Origin: Patiria pectinifera | Taxonomy: Eukaryota > Echinodermata > Asteroidea > Valvatida > Asterinidae | NCBI GenBank assembly: GCA_029964075.1 | Contig: CM057138.1 | Span: forward strand, 12,704,932 to 12,768,931 | Reading direction: 5' to 3' | Length of the DNA stretch: 64,000 nt | Shown here: piece by piece, positions 1 through 10,896 of the stretch | How positions within the stretch are numbered: the first letter of the stretch is position 1 | How the letters are laid out: each line of letters opens with the position of its first letter | Notes under the pieces: generated by a model | Told to the model about the DNA's origin: nothing | The model's database searches: none | What the model saw: the letters and a program-made list of their open reading frames with translations, nothing else | Program-made: the position numbers and the translations under genes

Positions 1-356
1 TTAATTTATGCAGGCACTGTATAATTATGATATACACTGTACCAGGTACACTGTATAACATGGAATTAAAATATCAAATTTTGACAAACACATAAACTGG
101 TACTGGTGCATTGTAAAACTCTATTTGCAGCCACATCAGGAATGGTTGATTCTGTATTCTAAAAAGTTCTACACAATGCAGAAAAAAATGATCTCTCTCC
201 TTCCACAAAAATAATTCCAGTCCCTAATGTTCCATGCATTCTAGACTTAATCCTTCTCTGCACATTTATTTACTACTACATGTACTTTAATACATCATGT
301 ACACTGTACATGTACACAGGTACCAGTAGATGATGAACTTATGCCGCAATTATTCA
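1..356. other. Intronic sequence, nothing recognised
   Basis: AT-rich non-coding sequence in the part of NOS1AP downstream of exon 3. Only scattered ACATGTAC-type words are seen. Confidence 0.6.
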
Positions 357-357
357 A

Positions 358-1082
358 TGTACTGATTAGCCTTGGTCAAGGCGCTAGTTGTTATTCATCC
401 CGGCCGTAGCGCAGTAAACGATATCCTCGCTAGCGCTAGTACAGCACGAACAGCGACCTCACGCGGCCACCATTTTTATGCAAATCAGTTGGACCCAATC
501 TAGCGCCTTGGTTCAATCGTCGGCAAAAGCTTATTTTTTTTTATTTTGCGCTGGATTTCTAGCGCACGACCTCATATGCGAATACAGATAAGTGTAGGCG
601 GAGCTTTTATGTGAAGTGTCCAATCACACCTTGTTAAATCCGGACGTCATCAAATTATTTGCAGCTATTTGCCTTTTGCGGATGTGACAGGAACCACAGT
701 TTTTGTGCATAGGTGCCGTGTGCCGAGACACACAACGTGTACGTGGATGGATTATGTACAATGTACGGTGCCACGTTTCACTATGCAAGTTTCCACTCAA
801 CGATCGACCATTAAGAAAACGACATTTAAGGTCAGCTAAGGCTATTAACATAATGAGCACCACCCCCAAAACCTCACATGGACGATTGAACCAAGGCGCT
901 AGATTGGGTCCAACTGATTTGCATACAAATAGTGGCCGCGTGAGGTCGCTGTTCGCGCTGTATTTTTAATGCACTGCATGCATAGACATATGACTGTATG
1001 CACAGCGCTAGGGAAGATATCGTTTACCGCCTTACGGCCGGATGAATAACAACTAGCGCCTTGTCCAAGGCTATGTACTGAT
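358..1082. mobile_element. Mutator-like MITE, 707 bp, long terminal inverted repeats
   Basis: The element itself is 367-1073. It begins TAGCCTTGGTCAAGGCGC and ends with the near-perfect complement. Inverted repeats run about 160-190 bp inward (367-525 against 885-1073), with small indels between the arms. The 9-bp sequence TGTACTGAT lies directly on both sides (358-366 and 1074-1082) as a target-site duplication. Long TIRs with 9-bp duplications are typical of the Mutator superfamily. No transposase is encoded, so it is non-autonomous. The small ORFs inside are chance. Confidence 0.85.
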
Positions 1083-1781
1083 AAAAGAAACATGTTTTCC
1101 CTATCCAACATCCCCCCCCCTCTCCCCCAATTCTGTATGCCCAGCAACTCTACACACATTGCATACCAAGCAGGGATCTAAAACCACTCATTGATTTGGC
1201 CTCCCAGCTCATGATGTCAACAAGCACGCTCTTGCATTCTACATTGTAAGCGCATTTCAATAATGTGGTACCGCATGGTTGTCATGAAATCCTGGACTGA
1301 AGAAAAGGCTTCGACATGGGAGTGGAGTTTCTAAGCTGTTGAGCTAGCAACAACAAACCGAGTCGGCCCAAGAAAACAGTGGACAAAATCCCCCTAAATG
1401 GGCCTGGGATTTGAAATACGCGTACATTAAAATGCCTTTGGGCTATCAACGACTGACATACATGTACATGTAGAATATTTCAATACACACATGTACATGT
1501 ACGGTATGTAAACAGCTTACAATACATGCATGGGTATACAAAACATGTATGATCAGGCAACTGATTTTGTAATGATTGTGTTCATCATAAAACCTGTGTC
1601 CTTTCAGCGTAATATCCCTGACGCTCTTTGTAATTATTGTATTTAATTAAGTAATCATGATTTATTCAAATGCACAAGGCATGGTAATAATAATACTGTA
1701 AGCACTGTGATTTAGTTTACTAATAAGGGCGTTCTAAAATGCCAATTATTATTATTATTATTATTATTACAGGGCATGTTA
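1083..1781. other. Intronic sequence, nothing recognised
   Basis: Non-coding. Contains ACATGTACATGT words near 1460-1502 and a short (ATT)n run at about 1745-1770. Confidence 0.6.
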
Positions 1782-2306
1782 GGTACAGACTAGCCTTTAG
1801 TCAAGTCCCACGCGCCTATACCCGGACCATGCGGTCCCACGCGCCTATACCCGGACCATGCGGACACGTAACGCACCCTGGATGCTGGCACGTAAAAAGA
1901 CTAGCACGAGCGGCACAGCTGCGAGGGCCTTTACTATCTCGTGGAACTAATCACTTATTCATTTATTCACGTAATATAAATCAAGCAATATAAACCAATC
2001 ATCTAACGGTGGTTTGCGGTTACCAGCAACAGCACGCGCGCCATGGCTGTCCCAGCGCCAGATGACGGCTGCATGATTTACGTTTAGTAATTCTGCATTT
2101 TCATTGGTCAATTCACAACGGGTAATACATTATGCATGTCTACCAAATCGGTAGACAAATGTAAAGAAAAACATAAGCGTTCTCCACGAGATGGTAAAGG
2201 CCCTCGCAGCTACACCGCTCGTCCTAGTCTTTTTACGTGTCAGCATCCGGGGTGCGTCACGTGTCCGGGTAAGCGCGTGGGACTTGACTAAAGGCTAGGT
2301 ACAGAC
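1782..2306. mobile_element. Mutator-like MITE, 507 bp, second family
   Basis: The element is 1791-2297, with termini TAGCCTTTAGTCAAGTCCCA and its complement. Inverted arms (about 1791-1945 and 2183-2297) are flanked by the 9-bp duplication GGTACAGAC at 1782-1790 and 2298-2306. The left arm carries a 29-bp direct duplication (1806-1834, 1835-1863) that the right arm lacks. The terminal TAGCCTT and the 9-bp duplication match the element at 367-1073, so both were probably moved by related transposases. No coding capacity. Confidence 0.85.
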
Positions 2307-2671
2307 AGACTTAATAGAATATAACAAAACAATCAAACAAATGAAACTTCTAAGTTAGTTAAAGTGATTAACAAAGTCTAGAAACTCTCCAAATGTAAGG
2401 TCCATGGCAGTGGTGATGCCAAGTGGGAAAAAAAAGACACATTCTGCGTTCGTTTTGAACTCAGAATCGGCCACAAGTCATCACAAGTTAATAACAAACT
2501 CTCCAGTCCCAATGGTCAACTCACAAGCTAAATGAACTGTGACGACTGCGTTCCTTTGTGAATTGACTTGTGAAATGACTTGTAAGTGATGGACTCAATT
2601 ACGAGTCTGCTGAGAATTCATCTAAATATTGAATAACAAAAATGGTTGGATTCATCAATTTCATTCCTTGT
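2307..2671. other. Intronic sequence, nothing recognised
   Basis: AT-rich non-coding sequence between two MITEs. Confidence 0.6.
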
Positions 2672-3007
2672 GTTTGATGCAGTGTTTCCCCTGCCCATTC
2701 AAACGTGAGGTGGCCCACCTCGCTACGTTCAGTGACCACCTCGCTCAATTTTTGCCAATATCACCACCTCGCAGTGAAGGTTTGCAATAAAGGAAATACT
2801 CAATTATCAAAAAAAAATTATCAAGTTGTGTAAATTTATTAGCTTTTTATTAAGAACTCACAATTTAGTGAAGATGGAATCATCACGCTTTTTTGTGAGC
2901 GTGCATTCTTTTCAGTTTACAAGTATAGAATGCGTAAGTTTCAATCATCAATTTGAATTTTTACCACCTCGCTCAGTTCATTACCCGGGGGAAACACTGG
3001 TTTGATG
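2672..3007. mobile_element. hAT-like MITE, 320 bp
   Basis: The element is 2680-2999, starting CAGTGTTTCCCC and ending GGGGGAAACACTG. It is flanked by the perfect 8-bp duplication GTTTGATG (2672-2679 and 3000-3007). CAGNG termini with 8-bp duplications are diagnostic of the hAT superfamily. The interior repeats the motif CCACCTCGC several times near both ends. No coding region. Confidence 0.88.
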
Positions 3008-3170
3008 AAAAGTTTTCCTTTCCTTTTTTTTATTCGTGGTCCTTACCTGTAAACAGGGTGATGCATGATAAGCAGTTTCTCGTCATCCCAATCCCAAGAT
3101 TTCTTCTGAAAATGAAACACACAGCTGTCAATTCAGAGAGAAAGATTTCAGGCTCAATTTAAAAAGTGGT

Positions 3171-3790
3171 GTACTTTCGGTCCGTAGGTTCGATAATCCG
3201 AAGGTTCGATAGTCCGACTGGCCCATTAGTCCGAAAATAGAATAAGGTTAATTAATCCAAAGGATCGATAGTCCGAATAGACGATAGGGTTCGATAGTCC
3301 GTCCAATCGACAATAAGGTTTGATAGTCCGAATAGATGATAAGGTCCGATAGTCCGAATTGAGAATAAGGTTCGATAGTCTGAATGGGGATGGGCAATAC
3401 AATTACTCAGTATCAGTATGACGACTATCGGACCTTATGCCTCGATTCGGACCATCGGAACTTCTTTTCGGCCAATAGAACCTTATTGTCAATATGGAAT
3501 AATGAACCCGACTTCTACTATTTGGCTATTTTTTCACGGACACTATCGAACCTTTGGACTGATTAACCTTTTTCTAAATTCGGACTATCGAACCTTCAGA
3601 TAAATGAACCTTCGGACTAATGAATCTGCCGATTAATGAACCTTCGGACCATTGCATCAAATGTTTGGATTAACAAACCTTATTTCATTTTTGGACTAAC
3701 GAACCCCCTCTTATGAAAATTGTGTGCATTCCGACTATCGAACCTTCGGACTAAAGAACCTTCGGACTATCGGGCGGCCCCCGTACTTTC
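3171..3790. mobile_element. Foldback-like element made of degenerate 16-mers
   Basis: Between 3179 and 3782 the left half is a string of degenerate GGTTCGATAGTCCGAA units, and the right half carries the reverse complement, folding about a centre near 3385. The 8-bp sequence GTACTTTC occurs exactly at both edges (3171-3178, 3783-3790) and looks like a target-site duplication. It resembles foldback transposons, whose inverted arms are tandem short repeats. The ORFs at 3384-3603 are repeat translations, not genes. Confidence 0.7.
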
Positions 3791-4655
3791 ATGGGACATC
3801 TCTATTAAGCATGTCCATTAAAAAGTTACAGAGAGACGAATGAAACTCCAAATTAGCTCAGAAAAAAATAACTACATGTACATGATGATAGTCAAAACCT
3901 CTAAAATCATACAAAGTACAGCTGTCGGATATGTAAACACGGACAAAACAAAAGTGGACACCATGTGCAACATACACGTATGACAGTTTTCATACTACAA
4001 TGTACCGGTACATGTATATTCCCAAAATATAAATGTAGATGCCCCAGGTCTTACACTCTCACCTAATTTTTTTTTTGGTGTCGGCACACTGAAACCAAAT
4101 ACACACATGTACCTGGTAGGGTACAAACAATTTGTAGAGGACATATAATCTACCAGTACATGGACACATACATGTACCGGGTACATGTACATGTACATGT
4201 TACAACTTGCTAACTCCCAGCCCCGGGCCCCTAAATTGAACAGAAATATATGACAGACTTGAGTGACAAGGCACAGGTGGCTGACAGTCTGTATATTTAG
4301 CCAAGAACTCATTGCACATTTATTGGTAAGAGTCCGGATGTTTGGCCTAAAAACATGCCATTTCCTTTTCACTGATGAGTATTGAAGTGGGTTGTTGCGT
4401 ACATTTTTATGCCTGAGTGCTTCCTGAATGCGTGCTCACGTTTGTGTATCATGGTGAAAATGTACAAAAATTCCATATGTACATGGTGAATAATTTCGAA
4501 CCGGTAACTAATTTTTCAACTATTGGAAATTCTGGTCAATTACTACATGTTGTATTTGAGCCCATCAAAAGTTTCACCACAAGTACATGTTTGTATGCTA
4601 TACACGCATGTACGGTACGTCATCAGTCAATTTGAAAGTCTGGTATCAGTAACAT
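3791..4655. other. Intronic sequence with a cluster of ACATGTAC words
   Basis: No gene seen. 4160-4202 is a dense run of TACCGGGTACATGTACATGT-type palindromic words. Confidence 0.55.
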
Positions 4656-4798
4656 CAGGCATGCAACTTGGAAGAAACCAAAAAAACAAGGAAACTCCAA
4701 TCTTTACAAGACATTTCACAGTGTTTTTCAATTTTTTAATGGAAGTGTGAAGTGAAAAACGAGGACATCAGCTGATATGAGGAAAAGTTGCATGCCTG
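4656..4798. repeat. Small TIR repeat, copy 1
   Basis: Starts CAGGCATGCAACTT and ends AAGTTGCATGCCTG, a 14-bp perfect inverted repeat around about 115 bp. A diverged relative lies at 43904-44058, with matching ends and a similar interior. No clear target duplication. Probably a short MITE family. Confidence 0.55.
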
Positions 4799-6297
4799 TA
4801 TCATGTTAGAGAAAGTGAACCCTATTTTCGCAGTTCATTTGCGAGGCTGCAGGGACACGAATTGGGCCTGGATAATACGGTACATTACATAAAGGGTATT
4901 ATGGACTTGTGATGGACTCACCTACCAGTACAAGTAAATGTCATACACTGGGTTATTTCAGCCTCATTTACTGACAAGGTTGGTTTAGGAATGGTACTAG
5001 TCACATTTGATTAAATTTATGTAAGTCGACCATCAACACATGCTCATAGATTTGCTGAGTTAGATCTTTTTTCAAGGTGAACTTTGTTACTGCCCTAATC
5101 AGTAGTACATGTACATGCATGCACATGTAGCAATTTGTAGTTTTGGATTTTCTTTTTGGCTTAAAGTGGCATGGAATTGGAGCCCGGTTGGCACCTGTGA
5201 GACAGGCTTTGGTTTGATGACAGCCTGGCTAGGACAGAGATGGGATGAGTCAGAGGGGATTAGGATGACATGGTTTCACATCCTCTCTACATCCATGTCC
5301 ACAACAGACTATTTGGGGTAAAACCACTGATCTCGATATAATTTTACAAAGACTGGATAAAGCGGACAAACAGCCGCACAATGAATTCATTTAGTTTTGC
5401 ATGCCGCAGTTCCCCTTTTTTACAACCCCCTTTTTTGCAACATTTGTAAATATAATCACGACAGAAACATGTCCTTTACATGAAGATCATCACAATACAT
5501 GTACGTGATCAAAATGCGCGTCAACTCACGATACTGCACGCGCAGAACGTTTGTATATATACGCAGCCAGTTTTGAAAGACCGGGGACGAAGTGGTCAAT
5601 ATGTAACCTCAAGCCTGTGACTCGTGTATCCGCTTTCTTTATATAGAGATCAGTGGGTAAAACCGACCGAGGCAAATGGTTACTCAGTGCAAACAGCCTG
5701 GAAAACTTTCCTCTCAGTTACCGGTACATGTATGGCCGGCTCCATGCTCAAACAAGAGGGGGCGCTTTTTTACCGCTTTTGAGAAACCTGTGGATGGGGC
5801 ACACTGTGTGCACTTGCTGATTCATTCAGCATTAATTGCGTTTGAATGTCTCTCTCCAGTGGTCCCCTTCAACACTCCCTTTCTTACTGAGTTGAGGGGC
5901 TAGACGGTACTTTGTTTGAGCCGAGTGGTTACTTTTAACGGCCAAGATTTAAAAAAGTGTTTCTTAACTTTAAGAAAAAAATGTTTTAATTGTTTTTAAA
6001 AACAATCCTGCGGCTGATGTCTGCAACTCTTGCCTGGGAAAATCTCTTTTCGACACAGCTGTAGAATAATCACAAGAGACCGATACAACACTACCGGTTT
6101 ATATTCTCAGCGTACTCGTATGTGCACGTTTTTTGCTACAAAAACCTATTTGCAACTGGACTCAAACTTGGCCTCGGACTTGAAAATTTGGGCTCGGAAT
6201 TGAGCTGGACTCGGGGAAAAAATGTAGATTTGGACTTGGCTCGGACTCGAGGGTTTGTGGCGTCTGCTCGGCTTGAACTCGGATTAGACTCAACTAC
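4799..6297. other. Intronic sequence, no gene
   Basis: No coding exon was recognised. About 6150-6295 is a degenerate simple repeat of CTCGGACTT-like words into which the LINE at 6307 was inserted. Confidence 0.55.
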
Positions 6298-7834
6298 ATC
6301 ACTGATCTTCTTCTTCTTCATTCATTCCTTTTCATGATGACTTGATGAGCTGGGCCCAACTGTCCCTGTCGAGCATAGTGTTGGAAAGAGATGGACCACT
6401 CAGACCAGTTTCTAGCTCGATGGATGTTTTCAGGGTCATGTTGGGACGACCTTTTCGTCGAACTTGACTAGCTGGCTCATTATGTCGATAAACGTGACCG
6501 GCTAGCCGAAGGCGACGCTGTCTGATGGTGGTGGAGATAGGGGGAAGGGCACCATTCAGAACAGAGTTAGGGAGATGTTGTTGCCATGAAACGTTCTGTA
6601 CAGCCCGCAACAACCGTGTATATCAATGGATGCAGAGATCTGTTTGGTCAGGGTCCAGGACTCGCACCCGTAGAGGAGGATGGATTCTACTGAGGTCTTG
6701 AAGATCTTAAGTTTGGTGGTCTTGGAGATCGAGGATCTCCATACTTTGGTCAGTGCGAACAGAGCAGACCAAGCTTGAGCTTTTCTACACTCGATGTCAT
6801 GAGCTGTGTTGGTACTTGAAGTCATCAACTTTATCAAGCTTACTGCCATCTAGTGCAGTGACATCATCAGAGGTAGATGGGTTGATGACCATGTACTTAG
6901 TCTTCTTTGCGTTGAGAGAGAGACCAACGGACTTGCAGCAAGCTTCTACTTTATGGAGGAGAGATTCGGCATCAAGGAGGGTGTCGGCAAGCAGACTAAT
7001 GTCATCTGCATACTCTAGGTCGGATAGGTATTGGGCAGGGTGTCTACTACTCCTACGGCGGGAGAGGGTGAGACCATCGGTTACATTTAATGCTGTCCGC
7101 AAGGCATGATCCAGAACAATGATGAATAGGTAGGGGGCGAGAGGATCACCCTGTAGAACTCCATTGTTGACGGAGAACGAATCAGATTCACCTTCGGGAG
7201 TGAGAACAACAGCACTTGTATCCTCATACATAATTTTGATGGCATTAATGGTCTCCTCCGGGATACCGTAAGCATGCAGGATCTTAAACATTGTTGGTCT
7301 GTCAACAGAGTCAAATGCTTTACGGAAATCGATGAAAATGATGGCAGCTTCCTTCTGGTGGTTACGAATTTCCTCAATAAGGCGCCTGAGGGCAAGGATT
7401 TGAGATGAGGTTGAACGTAGAGGCCGAAAGCCACTTTGATTGGGACGGAGTATCTTCTCAACTTCCGGACGAATGCGATTTAGAAGTAGTCGATTGTAAA
7501 CCTTGGCAGCAGTTTGAGAGAGGCTGATTCCCCGGTAGTTGTCTGGGATGGTGAGGTCCCCTTTCTTTGGAACTGGGACGATGCCGGACAAGCCCCATTC
7601 TGGAGGGCGGTTACCTTCAAGGGTTGCATTGCAGAACCTTGTGAGATATTTCTTGAGTTTAGGAAGCCTCCAAACTTCAATAGGTATGTTGTCCAAACCA
7701 GGAGCCTTGCCAAGCTTCATTTGTTTAATGGCTATGTTGACCTCGGCTTGGGAGAATTTGCCAGTTGGGATGTTAGGGTTTGGATCAAAGACGGGATCAA
7801 TGGAGACTGGGTCATTGGAGGCATTATCACTGAT
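6298..7834 (-). mobile_element. 5'-truncated LINE with reverse-transcriptase fragment
   Basis: The element is 6307-7825 on the minus strand. It is flanked by the 9-bp duplication ATCACTGAT (6298-6306, 7826-7834) and ends 3' in a short GAA-rich tail beside 6307. It encodes the reverse transcriptase of a non-LTR retrotransposon: in order, KAPGLDNIPIEVW, NYRGISL, FIDFRKAFDSVD, the GVLQGDPLAP motif, and the catalytic YADD in YADDISLLA. The long RT frame stops near 6797. The C-terminal part then continues in two other frames (LLYGCESWTL near 6640, RLRLAGHVYRHN near 6480), so there are at least two frameshifts. The endonuclease half is absent because of 5' truncation. This is a dead copy. The C-terminal motifs recall RTE/CR1-type LINEs, but I cannot fix the clade. 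Confidence 0.9.
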
Positions 7835-7914
7835 ACATGTATATATATTGTGAATTATGGCTTAGATTTCAACTGCATAAACCATAGGAAACTCCAGCCT
7901 TATTTGCCACCTAC

Positions 7915-8010
7915 TTTCTTCTTTTTCTTCCGGAGGGTGACTTTGATGCCATCCACCGAGATTGTGAGGACGACTTTCTTCTTGCGGATGGCCTTGGCTT
8001 TGAATTCATA
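7915..8010 (-). CDS. NOS1AP: NOS1AP coding exon 3 (PTB domain strands)
   Basis: Encodes 32 residues, starting YEFKAKAIRKKK and ending in KVTLRKKKKK, in phase 0 at both ends. The 5' side is a good acceptor (CTTTTCAG directly before 8010) and the 3' side a donor GTAGGT at 7909-7914. The peptide aligns without gaps to the vertebrate NOS1AP segment after RRIR: YEFKAKNIKKKK, then SVDGVKV, then a lysine run. This is the middle of the phosphotyrosine-binding (PTB) domain; the basic run is a known feature of the protein. Together with exons 1 and 2 it gives residues 61-92 of the predicted protein. A donor four bases further on (AG|GTGGCA) is possible but would break the reading frame expected from the family. 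A LINE sits only about 80 bp into the following intron. Confidence 0.95.
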
Positions 8011-8013
8011 CTG

Positions 8014-9321
8014 AAAAGACAAAGAAGAAAAAAACAAAAAAAACAAAGAAAACTTAGATTTGTATTTCTTTACGCATTCATTTGTATGTTCAAACTCCGG
8101 GAAACATGCAGATTCATCAGGCGAAAGAGAAATGTTTGGTCACTGTTAGAAAGGCCGATGAACAACATGTAGTCTTTGAAACAAAATCCATATCTTTTTC
8201 TCAAAGCAACATGTACGGTACCCACGTACATGTACACAAATGTACATGTAGGACTGTCATGTAGCAGTACAATGTAACCATTCGACAGAAACATTAGGCC
8301 AACCTTATTATGGGGATTACCGGTAGATGTATCAAACTTCAAACTTTCAGAGGTGCTAACTGGCCAGCCAGCCATTGCAAATTTAAAAACTGGGGTGGGG
8401 GGGGGGGCACATGGGTCTGGACCTCATTTGATTCTTGGAGACACATTTGTTTCCCCTTTTCCTTAGATCTCTATTAATTCTTGGAGATACTTTTGATTCT
8501 CTTGCTTACATGTGTAATAGTCTTGGAACAATGCGACAATTACAACTTGTAAATTTGACATGTACCAAAACATGACCCTTTATTTTGGTTGCTTTTCTGT
8601 ACAGTATTTCAATTTAACCACGCTGAACATAAACAGAAGTTTTTGTTGGAATTGGACGCACAAGGCTTTTTATTGCAATTTTTCCTGCAAGTCAGGGCAT
8701 TCCCCCCTCCGTAAAGCCTACGGTAGATGATGTCATCGGCTGAGATAAAGTCATGACCTACACTTCAAAACTGAAAGTTTTCTGGCCGGATTTCAAAATC
8801 TGGTGGAGTCCCAGTTTCCTTGCCTAACAATGGCCTCTAGCTGACCACATATCCAACAGACCACTAGCCTTGATCGTGTAGATTAGGATACACTGTGGGC
8901 ATCATTGCTCAATTATTAACAACAACAAAAACAGTTCAGAGAATTCCCGAGCAATAATGCAGAAATTCAAATTCACCCATCAAAATCTGCTTTCCAACAT
9001 AGCTGGGAACCACTGCCAAAATCAATCCTATACCAGTTCAACACTTGTCACTTTAAATTTCCCAGCTCATATATAAAACAATTGATTGGATAATATGGCC
9101 TTTGCACCTCAAGGCAAGCAATATTGCAACACAGTGCATGACCTTACATAAACCCTGTCATGCAGTTAGATGTGGAATTTTGACCTTTCCCCCTCCAAAG
9201 TAGAGAGAATAAACAGTCCAGTTTTTGCTGAGGGATCACAACTGGATTCTTGTGTCAAATTTCTTTCCCAGTCCGATTGTTGTATGATCTATGTCTACAT
9301 GATTCATTTACACGTAATCAG
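8014..9321. other. Intron 2 sequence, nothing recognised
   Basis: Non-coding. Includes ACATGTACA words at 8210-8250 and a long G run at about 8392-8407. Confidence 0.6.
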
Positions 9322-10159
9322 TTAAAGGGAATATACAACATTTGCTTTTGCTGCAATTTTCAGAAATAAATGGATTGGAGGATTAGTACCTGAAAGTTAT
9401 AAAATATTGTTAAACTGACTTGTTTCATGTTTTGGGCTTGTATGTTTCTCTCCTGTATTAGAAACTGAAACAGCCAAAAGGTTCCCCCACCCCTGTGAAA
9501 AAAGAACCCCTGTTTCTTTTGGAAAATGATGTATGTATGTACAGGTACATCAAAAAGTTAAATAAAAAAGTTAAGAAAACAGTATTTGGATCGTATATGT
9601 ATTCATTGTTTCAAATCGTTTCTCAAATTTAATCTAAATTTAAATCAAATTTAAGTATGACACCTGCCCCATATTAATGATGATCAGTTCATAAAGGCTT
9701 GTCATTTACAAGATATTTTATAATATTCCCAAACAATTCCGGACCGGGGAACAACGTTTTTCTGATATGGTACACCATAATCTACATATCTGGCAAGTTT
9801 TATAAAATTCGGTGAACCAGATCGCCTATCTCGAAAACTAAAGCGTTTTCGGGCTCTCGTCCCACGGACTATTGTATATATGCTGGAAAAACCAAGAAAA
9901 CCTATCATGTTCTTGTAGTCTGATTCCCTGACCCCACTTAAGATGAAACGAAGCAATTAATACACTTTGGGGAATTGTAAGGTCAGAGAATCAGTCCAGC
10001 GTTGGAAAAATACAGTTTTCTTGAAAATGTCAGCCCACCAGGAGCCACGATTTTAAAGGATGCTTTAGACTGTCAGTCCCTAACAATTCAGTAAGGTATT
10101 CCGTGGTAATTTGATCATTTCGTTTTTTGATGTTTGCAAATGTTGTATTTTCCCTTTAA
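9322..10159 (+). mobile_element. TTAA MITE copy 1, with an internal insertion
   Basis: The element is 9326-10155. The TTAA target is duplicated at 9322-9325 and 10156-10159. Termini are AGGGAATATACAACATTTGC and its complement-like end. Compared with the copy at 35598-36126 it carries about 430 extra bases (9443-9871, bracketed by TTGTA) and lacks about 130 bp around the central hairpin, which looks like a deletion between the two hairpin arms. TTAA duplications with purine-first ends suggest the Kolobok superfamily rather than piggyBac. No transposase. Confidence 0.8.
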
Positions 10160-10372
10160 CATGGGTTGGTACATGTAATGATTTATTACTTCAATCGAAC
10201 AAAGAGTACTGAACTCTTCATTGAAGGTTCAAATATAAAAATTCCTGAAGCCCAACACAAAAGTAATGAAGATCTCCATACTCTTTTAAAGGCCGAGTAG
10301 ACCATTTGTAATGTGTGCATTTCCATCCCGGTTTTTAACCAATAGAAGTGCTCAAAATCTGAAGATGGATGC

Positions 10373-10896
10373 TTAAAGGGAAGATACAACATTTGCAAAC
10401 ATCACAAAACGAAATTATCGAATTATCACGAAATACCTTACTGGATTGTTAGGGAATGACAGTCTAAAACATTCTGTAAAATCGTGGCTCCTGGTTTGCT
10501 GTCTTTTTCAAGAAAAATGGGATTTTTCCAACGCTGGTCGGCCGACCAGCTTTGGAGAAAACTGGCTTTTTCTCAAAACGTGCTCCTAATTTTTCATAAT
10601 TAGTTATTCCGCGTTTTCTTTGCAATTGATTACACACCTGTAAATGGGTTCAAGCCTGCTAGGCTGATTTTCTGACCTTACAATTCCGCAAAGTTTATAA
10701 ATTGCTCTGTTTCATCTTAAGTGGGGTCAGGGAACCAGACTACAAGAATATGATAGGTTTTCATAGTTTTCCAGCATCTACAAGCCCAAATCGTGAAACA
10801 AGCCATTTTAACAATATTTGCTATTACATACTAATCCTCCAAATCCGTTTATTTCTGAAAATTGCAGCAAAAGCAAATGTTGTACATTCCCTTTAA
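10373..10896 (-). mobile_element. TTAA MITE copy 2
   Basis: The element is 10377-10892, in inverse orientation to copy 1 and 217 bp away. TTAA is at 10373-10376 and 10893-10896. The central hairpin CCAACGCTGG...CCAGC is present at 10528-10555. Non-autonomous. Confidence 0.85.

Noticed and set aside
9443-9871. The insertion in TTAA MITE copy 1 as a defined transposon
   Set aside because: TTGTA at both edges is suggestive, but I see no inverted ends, tail or second copy, so it is only noted within the MITE entry.
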